64,000 nt of DNA, from assembly GCA_008694505.1 (NCBI GenBank), contig VZDJ01007749.1, forward strand, positions 7,341,457 to 7,405,456, read 5' to 3'. Positions 14,201 through 24,300 of the stretch are shown in pieces. Position 1 is the stretch's first letter. Each line of letters starts with the position of its first letter. The stretch comes from Cyanoderma ruficeps (lineage: Eukaryota > Chordata > Aves > Passeriformes > Timaliidae). The translations under genes and the position numbers were made by a program. The notes below the pieces were generated by a model that was not told where the DNA came from, ran no database searches, and worked only from the letters and a program-made list of their open reading frames with translations.

Positions 14201-17200
14201 AGCCTTTCTGAACCTATAGTTTAATAATGTTCCTTATAGTGTCTTACAAGAAGATACGACTAACATATCCCGAAATGAAAAGCTGATGTGTAAGGATTGT
14301 GTTGAACAAAACTGAAAGTTCTCATATCTAACAGTAAAAGATTCCTAGATAAACCCACCACAAAACTTAAAAAAAAGCCCATCCAAACACAAATGAGTGG
14401 GATTTTAAATTTTTTTTTTAATCACTACATTTTTCTCCCACATTGCAAAGACAAGGTGGTGAGGGGAGAGAAATTAGATGATCTTATCCAGCGGCAAACA
14501 TCATGCACAGTAACTTGGGGAAAAAACAGGAAAAAATATTACACAAGTCAGATGGCACAGCAAGGATTAAGAAATACCTTGATAAACAGCAAATGATATG
14601 AAAGGCAAAGCTTTTGGCTCCAGCCCAGGAAAGTAATTACTCCCAGCTGGGCACACAGAACTCCAAGAAGGGCTACAGTTTCACAAAAAGGGCACAGGAA
14701 AACATATACAGCCTTACAGTCTTTCTTTCATAGTTATGTTGGTAGGGATATGACAAGTAACATTTAGGCCAATGGCTAAAAGTAAACAAGACTATGAACA
14801 ATGTTCTAGTGGGGCACAGGTTACCTGTACTTCCCAGGAATGCATGAAGCTGTTGAAAATAGAGAATAAAATTTAAAAGTGGTCATGCTACTTTGAAATC
14901 ATACTGCTACAGATGGGCCTTTACAGAGCATTTAATTTTTTTTTCTCACACATAAATAGACTTGACTAAATAGTCAATCAACAGAGCTTTATAAGGGGTT
15001 TCTTCAACAACCCCTGACACTTGAAAGAAATTGCCACACTTTCAAAAATGCAATGCAAATTTTGCATTCAAAAACTCCGGCAGAGCAAGAAAATGCTTTT
15101 GCCCAGTCTCAAAATACAGTTAAGTCTCATGTCATAGCACAAGGCTTGAGTCAAAAAAGGTTTGCTTTCACTGGTAAAACTTTTTTCTGCTATTTTTCCT
15201 GCTGACTGCTTGTTTTATGTGGGTGGGGTAGTGTTTTTATTGTTCTGGACTGCCTTTTAATTGATGGCAGAGTGCCTGGATTTTGGGATTGGCATCTCTT
15301 CCATTGTTTTTGCTGAGATAAATAAATGTATCTCCCCCCCTTTTTGTAAAAATGAATATACTCTATACTCTTGACTGCTAAAAACAAACCCACAAAACAA
15401 ACAAACAAAAGCTTTCAGATGGCACAAACAATCTGCTGAAATCCTGCTGCAAGGAATTTACTACCAAAAAGCCTCATCCAGGCTTCCTACCCTCTGAAAC
15501 ACCCTCAGAGACCAAGAAGCAGAGATACAACAGTGGAGGCCAGCAGAACTGTTCAGTGGCTAAATGTTTGTGTAATTCTGAGAAGGAGAATGAACAGCAG
15601 ATTTTGGCCTCAACCTCAAGCCTCAACAACTACCAGGAGAGGAGCTTGCTAAATGAGTAAGATATGTTCTCAAGAGAAAATAAGGCAGATTAGGAACAGC
15701 TTGAAAAGGAGTTATTGAAGAGTTTGGTTCAGTATTAAATTGAATGGAGAGTCACTGAAGCAAAGGCAACAGGGGAGAGACAAAGGGGGTTGGTCTGTCT
15801 AGGCAGACATGCAATTAAAAAACCCAACCAAAAACCCTGATCCTCACCCCAGCTTTTGTGCACAAGCAATGTGAAAGCAGCACCTACATTAACAGTCAAA
15901 CCCAAGAGTTACCAGCCAGCATCTAAAGCATCTCCAGAGGTCTCGAATGGAAACATACTGTTACTGACGCTGCCAAAATAAAACTTTCTTTTTAAGTATA
16001 GAAACATTTGCAATCAGTGTTTTCTGACCTAGTGATTTAAAAACTGCCCTGTTACAATGTGTCACAAAAAAAAGGTCCTAGTTCTTGCTCAGCTATTGAT
16101 TCAATGCGGACTACAACATTAGTTGGCACTTCCATTGTTCCCATATTCTGCTATTCCAAGGGAGGAAAAACAAACAAACCAAAAAAAGAGAACCACACAC
16201 ATGCACATGCCCCCCCCCACCCAAACAAGCAAGCTGGAATTATTTAAGGAGAAATAAAGTGTCAGCACCAAGCTAAATTGTTCTCATTATCCAAAGAATT
16301 TAACAAATACTTTAATATTGCACTTGCATGAAACTTGTATGAGCACTCAATGCCAGGCAATGTTTCAGCATGTTCCCCAAGTGCACAGAAACAAAAAACA
16401 TATGACAAACTGTTGTCTCCCAACTGATTAAAGTATTTCTTCCTGGCACAGCAAAAACTTAGTTAACTGCAGTGTGTCTGTGCCAACTGCAGTATTCCAC
16501 CCACCACCAAGCACAGAGTTCAAACCTGAACACAAATACGCTTCAAAAACGTGCAGCTTCTGAAACACGAGAAAGAGTGAGTCTGAGCAACTTGTTTTCA
16601 ACCCTGAGCTACTTGGTGAGCTGAAAGAACTGATGAAGAGTTGGATGAGTCCAATTACACTGTGCCTCAAACGCAATTGGAAAAAGTGGAATGTATTTCT
16701 TTCCAAAACATCACAAGAGCAAGGAAGCCATACCAGCTCAATGCACACAGAGAATCAGGGAAAGAAAAGGCCGCAATATAAGGTTTGATACGCATCTGTT
16801 TCTTTCTGTTGTGTTATTCATTTTGTATGGCAAATCCTTCAGTTTCAGACACCATAATTGTCCAAAGGAAGCGAGTTTGACATGACCAAACCATGGGGAC
16901 ACACAAGTGCAGTCTAATACACTGTGTAAGATGAACAGCCTCCAGGTCTTCAATAATCTCAAGGAGCTAACTATTAATAGCTAAATTCCAAATGTCACAA
17001 CCCATCATAATCTAGCAGTTTGTTCCATGCCTAGTGCAAAATCCAAGATAAAATCCAGTGTTTCATCATCTTTTTTTAAACACACAGCTAAACCAAGTTA
17101 TTTGCATAAAAGGCTTGATGTCTTATCAGAAGACCTTCCAGTGTTTTGTACTGTGACAGCCGAAAGACAGGGAAAACAGGCTAAGAGCTACTTGTTCCCT

Positions 17201-20200
17201 TCCAGAAGTGTCAAAACATCCCAGCCATTTGGGTCACAGGTTTATGAAGAGCAGGCACATTAACAGAGTCATTAGATTGAGAAGGTACCTTGTAAGCATT
17301 TTTTTCTCACAGGTGAAGTTTACCTGTTTACTTTTTGTGGCCTTTCCAGCAGGATTCTTGCCTCCTTTGGCCCCCTCCATGTTCCTTAAAACATCGATGA
17401 AATCTCTCTTTGAGACAGAAGACATCAGTTTTGCGCGCTTCCTCTCAGAGCTCCCGGCTTTCTTCACCTCCTCTTCCATCTTCTTCTGGTGCGTCCTGAC
17501 AGCGTTGAATAATTGTACAACACCTCTGGGACAGGGAAAAAGACAACAAAGCAAATCTTTTAACTCAAGTTGCTTTTACAGAAATGAACTCCCTACTAAA
17601 GGTAATTAGTGCACATGCAGAATGGCTTCCAGCTCCCTGAAATGGTTACCTGGAACCTCAATTTAGTCAAGAAGTAACATTTACTGCAACATAAAAGATC
17701 TTCAATTTTTACTCCTCCCTCATACTTATTGCTAGGATCCAGTAACAAACAAATGTACAAGTAACTATTCAATTCAGACTCTGAAGTAAGCCTGGTAACA
17801 CGGCACTGAGATCAGTTTCAACCTCGAGCATGTTATTTATCCAAAAATCAGTTATTAAATTACTGAGGCAGATTTCTTAATAGCAGCTAAAGCTGGGGGA
17901 TAAGGCAGAGGAATGAGTAAGGAGACACATACAGGCAGCACATCAAAACGTTCAACTAGCTCTGTGACACCAAACTACCACAATGTGAACAGGCAGCTGA
18001 ACTTCACAGTCGTGGATCTGGTGAATCCTCTGCGGAGAAGCAAAAAACCAGAACAGTAGAAACAACTGTTCTGCATTTTTAAGGCATTAAATTAACAAAA
18101 TGAGGGGATCCAACAAAGCACTTCTGTTAAGTAAACATTAGATTCCCATCTAGATTTTTACTCTTTCGTAAAGCTTCTGAAATCTTTTGTTGAACTTGGT
18201 ACTGTACAATGCAGACCTGTCTATAAATCTCTCGGCTCCTGCTAGTCACTTTTTAAGAGTTCAATCTGATTGGAAACAGATTACCTGCACAGGCCTTTTC
18301 CTCCTCTTTTTGATATACATATATTTAAGGAAAGCATTCAGAAAAACTTTTACCTTGTGGCAATTCTCTGAAGATTTCTTTCCTTCTCTCGGTCTTTGAC
18401 AACATCTGGCTTCACTCGGCACATCATTTCCCATTCCCGCTTTTTTTCGAGCTGCATTATAAATATTGTTATGTGAAACAACATGGACATTTGAGAATGC
18501 AGCATGATCTGACAGAGTATGTAGCAGGAGGAAAAAAAGAATCTGCAAAGTTCAGTTTGGTTGAAAGTAAAAGGAGCTCCAGTATAGGGCTGGACAACAG
18601 GTGTGAGCAAGTCTCTTGCACTGACACCACAGGGGCCACACTCAAACCTCAGTCATCTCCTTCCAGTAACAAAAGCCCAGGAGAAAGATGCTTTCATACT
18701 GACTGCCATGAGCAAGGAAATTATTCAAAGGCAGCCTTCAAATCCCAGATTTCACAAGCTGATCACAGAAAATTTTACATATAATAAAATCCTGGGTCCA
18801 TCAAGACAGGCATGTCACACTTTGAGCCTTGGGAATCTGACTTCCCCCCTCAGAACTGATCCTAGTATGACTTTGTGACCAAAGTGACACCCAGCAAAGA
18901 GTGCAACAGGCAGAGCTCTAACACAAGAAGAGCACCACGTGTCCACCAGACAAGAAGTCATGTGTACAATATTTTTTTTTGTCTATTTTTTTGGGAGGCT
19001 CTCTGTTTCAAAACCAAATTGATCCACTCTTCCATTACCAGCAGACACAATACCACCAGCTTTGTTTCTGTTGCAATAGGAGACCACTGTATTTCATGAC
19101 CTCTGCCTTGGGAGCAAGGTAGTGACATTTTTTCTTCCCCTCTGAACAATTTAACAGTGTTTTATCCCTGCTGATGTTCCATTAAATCTGTTTTATGCAA
19201 GAAGAATGTAATGGAATTTCAGAGTCCTTATCTTTATAATTCCAGGCAGACTACTATGAATTTCTGAGTTTATGACCATGTTTTGGCCTTTGATCAAAAG
19301 AACTGCCCTATCCTACCTTTCATCAGCAAGAAATCAATGAAAGGCAAATTGCTTTCAAGTTTTTCTAAAGTAAACAAGTCACTTTGGGGAGCGGTGGCCC
19401 ATCTCTGTTTTGCAGTATTCTCACATATTTACTGGATGAGAACAGGTATTTAGGACAACCGTGACTGTGCAGATGCTGTATTGAAGCTCTCTGTGTTTAA
19501 AAGGCAAGCCATGGCCCAACTGCAGCATGTCCCAAACTGTCAGGTGAATAACCTGGTTATCCCACTGAAACAGAACGGGTAGGATGAGACATTAGAACTA
19601 TTAATGTATTTCTAGCCTGAAGGTAAATCAATCAGAGCCTGGAATTAAAAGTTCCACTGAAGGCACAAACAAATGACTTACTTGGCAATACAGTTTTGTT
19701 TTCTTCATACCAGTTTCAGAACCAGAAGCAATTTAGGGTACTGACATGGTAACAGAAAACTCCAGTCAGGAAAATGATTGAGAGGAGCAAAAACAACAAT
19801 GCACAACCACATCAATGATTACTGCAATCTCAACCTAGAGGCCTTGATTTTGGAAGTCACAGCACAATTTAAATGGAAGAAGTTTTCTTCTTCTTCTCCC
19901 TCTCACTTTCTGTGGTAGAGAACTATTTCAATTTGTAATGCCAACAAAGTGAATTTCACTCCCAATTAACAATGCCAATTAGAAAATCAAGTTCAAAGTA
20001 GCTGCTTTCACCCCCTCAAAAAAGAAAACACCTTAAGCTGACAGACTGGAACACTCCTGCTGCCGAAGTTCAGCCTGCCCGATGACCCAGAAGAAGAGGT
20101 AAGGGAAAAAACTTTACACAGCTTGACTGGAAAGTAAAAAAAACTTAAGCCACTCAAGATCACTGTGAAGGAGAGACTCCAAAACTGACACAGCCTCAGC

Positions 20201-23200
20201 AGAGGTCTGGGACAGTGCTCTAAGACTATCTTGGATGTAGCCCATCTGACAGTCACTGCACATGGAATACTGCAACTTTTTCTCACCCTCATCTTCTTTT
20301 CTTGCCTCTCTTGTTTTTTTTTCTCTCTCTCCTTCTCCAGGCTTTTATTCTTGGCCAAGATGGTGGACTTATTCTGTGGAATCTTTTTGTTGAGCACTTT
20401 TGCCATGGCATCTGCCCACCCGGAACTTGGGCCATCTTTGGAGCTTGTGGCCTCTTCAGCCACATTGCCAGGGGCTGCTGCTTCATCTTCATCATCACCA
20501 TCCAGGGCTTCACCTCCCGAGGAGTAGCTGTCTTCTGGAAGTTCTGAGCTTAACTCAGAACCTAGGGGAAAAAAAAATAAAAAGAAAGAAAGAAGGAAAA
20601 GAAGCAAAAAAAAAAAAAGTGTCAGGAGCTGTTTCTAGTAAGAATCATTCCCTAGTGCCATTTGCTTCACATGTAAATGTTATCCAAGTTCAGAGCGAGG
20701 AATTAATGTACATGTGCTGTTAAAATTAATTTCTCAAGCAGGCACACACCATTATACTGAATTTATTAGAAACTATGCAGTGTAAGGGCTTGCTCACCTC
20801 AATGATGATTTAAAGCGATTGAAAGAGGCCAGGCAAAAGGGCAGCCCTGGATATTTATTATTAGATTATTGAATATTTTCATGTTTAGGGCTGGTAATTG
20901 TGGGGGGAGGGGACGACCGGGGACCTGTCTGTTTTCCAGTTTAAGAAGTGTAACTTATGGATGCCTTTTCACACAAACACGTGTGTATATATGTACACAC
21001 TCAAAGAGAAGCTGCAACAGTGACATCTGGTGTTGGAGTGCAAACAGCCACAGGAATGAAACTGAAGCTGGGGGGACATTTCTTACAAGACAGCAGAACT
21101 TGCTCAGAGAGAACACCACCAGCAAAAATACAATTACCAAACATAATGAACCCAGGGGAGACTGCTTTGTGAAATACAGCATCAAGACAGTCCTCAGGCA
21201 GCCCTAAAGAAACCAGAGGCACTGAGCTTTTCTGGCATAAATAACTGCTCAAGTTACACAAATAAACCACCCCCAAAGTCAAGTTTCCTTACTCCTGTAA
21301 GCCCTTCAAAATAGAGGATGGAACTGAAGTTACAGTACCAAAGTTTGGAATTAAGCAACATGAAGACGGCTGAGAGCAGCCAAATTGATGGCACAACAAA
21401 TACATGAAGAATTAGTCCTCGTTACTCTGTTCAGTGGGTCAGACTGCAAAAATAGAAGCCTTTAACAGTGCAGATGATTAACTAGAGTGAAATGGGCAGG
21501 TTTGGGGTGTGCTAAAATACGCTTGGTTATTTCACTTCACCACGTAATCAAGAGCAGAGCATACTAAAGGTCCTGCCACCATTAACTACTATTCCACTAG
21601 TATTTGTGCCACATTAAATTTGAAATTAATTATCTTACATACAACTTTCAAGGCTGCAAAATCAAGTGCTGAACAGGAGGAGGCTGGTTTCTGATCCCAC
21701 CCAGTCCCACCAGCAAGGGACCAATTCCCCACCTGACTCACTTTCATCCATCTACCACTCTCAAACTCCTGAAAAAAGAAAATTTAAATATTAAATCACA
21801 GTACTACTGAGCCAGGTGATTTACTTTGTAAGCACTCCTGTATCCCACGAAGTACCTTTATCAACCAAACCATTAAGAGAATGAAGCCAGGAGTGCTTCA
21901 CAAGATCTGTTCTCCATAAAACCATGCAGGCAGCTATTAATGATATTCCCCATTAATCAACTGCCTATTTAATTACTAAGCAAACATAAACACACACTCT
22001 GTTGTCACACTGATTCATTATTCTGCCTTCTCCGTGTGCTTATTTAAACCAGATTAGAACCTAACAAACAAGATAGCAGCAAAACAGTGCAATGACCAAT
22101 TTAAAACAAAACCTCTACTGCCCAAGCATCTTTAGAGGCTTGGGGAGCATTCAGTTATCCTGCTGGAAAGAAGTAAGAGTCTGTGGTTACAAAACAAATG
22201 TGGAAGAGAAATAATTACTGAAAACTTGGTCATTATCTCTACCAGTATGACTTTTACTACCACCAAGGCAAACAGAGTGGTATGTCATGCTCCACTCAAA
22301 ATAAATTACAAGGGTGTTTTCCAACAGTCCTTACTATAAATTGGAAGTTTAGATATGGCAATTTTTCTCAACACATTCAGTAATGACTTAAAGGCATCCT
22401 TTTTATTCTTTTCTATATCAGTATGTCTCCACATCTTGAGTTGCAAATAATAATAATAAAAAAAAATTCCAACTACTGCCTCTGAAGAATCAAGTGCATC
22501 ATCACATCCTGGTTCCTACACGTAAAACAACATCAAGTTTTCACCCCTGGACCTTGCCCATGCCAGGATGTTGCTGTTTAGTTTTAAACAAGGAATCAAC
22601 CCCTGCTTGTGACTTTTTTAACATGCACTAAAGCTAACAACTACCAAAGTCCAAACCTGAATCCCCCACACTGCTTAGGACCAACTTTTGCAGTTGGCCA
22701 CAAAAAACAGATTAGACTTATAAAGAGGAAATTTGCAAAAGCACATATCATTTCCTTTACATAACATCTTCTGCCAACAAATTGGAGAATAATACCAACA
22801 ACATTTTGCTTTCATTTTGCTTTCAACAATTACAGAAAAATCAACAAGGTTTCCACTACAGCAATAATTTATTCTTTAATACATCAGAGTATCAGTCAAC
22901 AGCACAAGATAAAGTATTTCAAAATATTTGAAACCAGATTAACTCAATCAGAAGTAGGGCCTGGGACCCTATTCTGAATTGAAAAGACTGATATCTGGCA
23001 TAGATTTAAGATAAAGTTCTAATCATTTCTCTGTGTGTGTTGTGAAATACACATACACATCTCTCTACTTAACTCTTTTAAACTCGCTCAGTGATCGAGG
23101 TGTAGGCACACAGCTAAAATATTCAGCACAGCAAACATCCAGCAATGAGCTCCCACACAACGCTGCCCTTCGGGTTCAATTTTGACGCTCGAACCAAGCA

Positions 23201-23931
23201 GAAGCAACGCGAGCCGCAGCTCCACACGGCCACAGCCCTGACTCCTCCCAGAATAAAGAAAAAAAGAAATCCAATGACAGGACAGAATTACGAAGTGATC
23301 ACAACTAGTTAGGTACACCCTCACAGCACCCAAGGAGGCGAGAACGAGTGGAGAGCCGCGCGTTCAGGGTAAATTACTGGAACGAAAGCGGAGTTTCCTT
23401 TGGAGAGAAGCACATCCCGGTCCCGCACAGACACGGAACTCGTGCAGCTCTGCACAGTCGTTCCCCCCTCTCCCAAGAAAGAGGGCAGCGAAAGCTGTTT
23501 TGGTGGGCTTAGGGAATTAAGGAGCTGCTGGCGGTACTCCCCGGGCTGAGTGGGTAAAGCCCAAGGGGTCAGCGCAGGGCGGGCAGGGGCAGCCACAACA
23601 CCAGGCACCGCGGGAACGCCACCCACGGCCCACGCTGCTGGGAAGCGGCCTCAGCAGGTGCCCGGGCCGGGCCTGGGCTCCCGTTCCCCACACCGACCGG
23701 CGCCGGCCCTCAGCCCGGAGCCGGGGGGGATGAAGGGCCACGGACCCACAGACGGGCTCGGGCGGGGAGAGTGGAAAGGCCTCCAAGGTCAGAGACGGAT
23801 CACAGCAGCGGCCGGCGATGCTTCAGAAGAAGAGAGGGGCCCACCCCGTTCCCGCTCCCGTTACCGCTGTCCGTGTCTGTGTCCGTGTCCGCGGCCCCGC
23901 GCCCACGTGGGCCCGCCACGGCCGCCGCCAT
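2056..23931 (-). CDS. RRP15: RRP15, ribosomal RNA processing protein 15 homolog (five coding exons)
   Basis: The family (yeast Rrp15p and its animal homologs) is nucleolar and acts in pre-60S ribosome assembly and large-subunit rRNA processing. Joining 23931-23865, 20561-20287, 18451-18354, 17525-17324 and 2208-2056 gives a continuous frame of 264 residues plus stop; human RRP15 is about 282. Residues 1-70 are an acidic, low-complexity head. The family signature [13 protein letters not shown] is at residues 70-82, followed by a Lys/Glu-rich probable helix (about 93-114). [12 protein letters not shown] is at 121-132, [17 protein letters not shown] at 140-156, a basic [12 protein letters not shown] stretch in exon 4, and [20 protein letters not shown] at 216-235. 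The tail is acidic. No signal peptide or membrane segment is visible. Similarity to human RRP15 is strong from the signature onward and weak before it. Every exon junction has GT/AG borders and matching phase. Identity is near certain; the start codon and exon 1 donor are the least certain parts. Confidence 0.96.
2209..17323 (-). other. RRP15: RRP15 intron 4
   Basis: About 15.1 kb between exons 4 and 5, bounded by GTAAAC at the exon 4 end and an AG acceptor before exon 5. No second gene, full-length transposon or RNA gene is recognisable. It contains a 20-base A run near 3667-3686, other short A/T tracts, and some AT-rich motif-dense segments (9.64-9.83 kb, 15.04-15.08 kb). Short frames across it, up to about 140 codons, show no family similarity. 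Confidence 0.9.
17324..17525 (-). CDS. RRP15: RRP15 coding exon 4
   Basis: 202 bases: one base completes Arg147, then 67 codons beginning [15 protein letters not shown]. The basic stretch [12 protein letters not shown] and the [16 protein letters not shown] segment align with human RRP15. The acceptor is CCCTGTCCCAG; a second AG two bases downstream would break the frame. The donor is AAACAG|GTAAAC. A Lys/Gly-rich linker ends the exon and is the poorly conserved part before the C-terminal block. Confidence 0.95.
17526..18353 (-). other. RRP15: RRP15 intron 3
   Basis: 828 bases between exons 3 and 4, GT...AG. No repeat, RNA gene or alternative exon was seen. Confidence 0.9.
18354..18451 (-). 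CDS. RRP15: RRP15 coding exon 3
   Basis: 98 bases: 32 codons plus two bases of an Arg codon. It encodes [18 protein letters not shown] and then [14 protein letters not shown], nearly matching the human segment around [12 protein letters not shown]. The acceptor is ATGCAG with only a weak pyrimidine tract. The donor is ACAAG|GTAAAAG. The two-base overhang fits only the inner of two possible AG acceptors at exon 4. Confidence 0.95.
18452..20286 (-). other. RRP15: RRP15 intron 2
   Basis: About 1.8 kb between exons 2 and 3, GTGAGA...CAG. No recognised repeat or RNA gene; short open frames in both strands look like chance. Confidence 0.9.
20287..20561 (-). CDS. RRP15: RRP15 coding exon 2
   Basis: 275 bases; the first two complete the split Gly codon and 91 codons follow. 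It encodes an acidic Ser/Glu/Asp region, then the diagnostic [13 protein letters not shown] motif, then the Lys/Glu-rich segment with the repeated [16 protein letters not shown] pattern. The acceptor is a long pyrimidine tract ending CCCTAG. The donor is AGG|GTGAGA. The acidic-then-basic layout matches the human protein, in which the same motif is followed by a charged helix. The exon ends in phase 0. Confidence 0.95.
20562..23864 (-). other. RRP15: RRP15 intron 1
   Basis: About 3.3 kb from the GC-rich exon 1 donor to a long pyrimidine tract before exon 2. The portion next to exon 1 (about 23.3-23.86 kb) belongs to the CpG island; the rest is AT-rich with no identified element. Confidence 0.88.
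23865..23931 (-). CDS. RRP15: RRP15 coding exon 1
   Basis: 67 coding bases encode 22 residues starting [10 protein letters not shown] and ending in an Asp/Thr alternation (DTDTDTDS), plus the first base of a Gly codon. I chose this ATG because its context is strong (AAG before ATG, then GCG), it opens with MAAA like the human protein, and it is in frame with a donor (G|GTAACG at 23864) whose phase fits exon 2. The Asp/Thr run comes from a tandem GTCCGT-like hexamer on the plus strand. The human first exon is longer and basic-rich, so this head is shorter than usual. The frame stays open upstream through the GC-rich leader, but that part shows no RRP15 similarity and I treat it as 5' UTR. Confidence 0.8.
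23901..23912. promoter_or_regulatory. Palindromic CACGTG E-box in RRP15 exon 1
   Basis: GCCCACGTGGGC is a perfect 12-bp palindrome containing CACGTG (23904-23909), the canonical MYC/MAX and USF site. It lies about 20 bp inside the coding sequence and encodes Gly-Pro-Arg-Gly-Arg. Ribosome-biogenesis genes are typical MYC targets, so the site is plausible as functional. Confidence 0.55.
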
Positions 23932-23934
23932 CTT
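23924..23934 (-). promoter_or_regulatory. YY1-type site overlapping the RRP15 start codon
   Basis: The gene strand reads AAGATGGCGGC, the classic YY1 consensus, with the ATG being the translation start. YY1 sites at this position are well known in TATA-less housekeeping and ribosomal-protein genes, where they help set the start site. The motif match is seen directly; binding is inferred. Confidence 0.6.
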
Positions 23935-24028
23935 CCCCACGGTCCACCCAGTGCCGCGCTCCGGCCCGGCCCCCGCGCCGCCAACCTGCGTTCCGGCTCC
24001 AGAGGTTCCGGGCCCGGGGCGAGCGGCG

Positions 24029-24035
24029 CTTCCGG
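24029..24035 (-). promoter_or_regulatory. ETS-family (GABPA-like) site
   Basis: CCGGAAG on the gene strand, about 100 bp upstream of the start codon, is a standard ETS core frequent in CpG-island housekeeping promoters. A motif match only. Confidence 0.45.
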
Positions 24036-24300
24036 GCCTGGGGCGAGCGGGGCAGGGCAGAAATGGGCCCGTGAATAAAGCAAACAGCCCCCGGGCCCTG
24101 GCTGCTGCTCCCTCCAACCCTGGGCAGAGCCTTCGCCGTCGTGGGGTCACCCCCTACCCAGGCCCCGATCGTGGTGTCCCTGTGCCGGGAAAGCTGCGCC
24201 CGCCTGGAGCATGGAAAGTACCCTGGGAAAAGCCGCAGCGCAGCAAAGCTCAGGCGGATTGTTCGCTTCCGCCCTGGGGAACCGCTGTGGATGGACAAGG

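Larger units (their letters stand above)
23310..24300 (-). promoter_or_regulatory. RRP15: CpG-island promoter of RRP15
   Basis: The only strongly GC- and CpG-rich stretch in the window, centred on RRP15 exon 1. There is no TATA box at a sensible distance, as is typical of housekeeping and ribosome-biogenesis genes. Visible motifs are ETS-type CTTCCGG at 24029-24035 (CCGGAAG on the gene strand), a second ETS-like site at 24266-24272, AAGATGGCGGC (YY1 consensus) over the start codon, and a CACGTG E-box in exon 1. The start site is inferred within roughly 23940-24060. CpG-island promoters often fire both ways, so a divergent non-coding transcript to the right is possible. Confidence 0.85.

Noticed and set aside
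20008..20286. Extension of the exon 2 frame past 20287
   Set aside because: The family similarity ends exactly at a GTGAGA donor, and exon 3 continues the protein in the right phase; the extension is intron.
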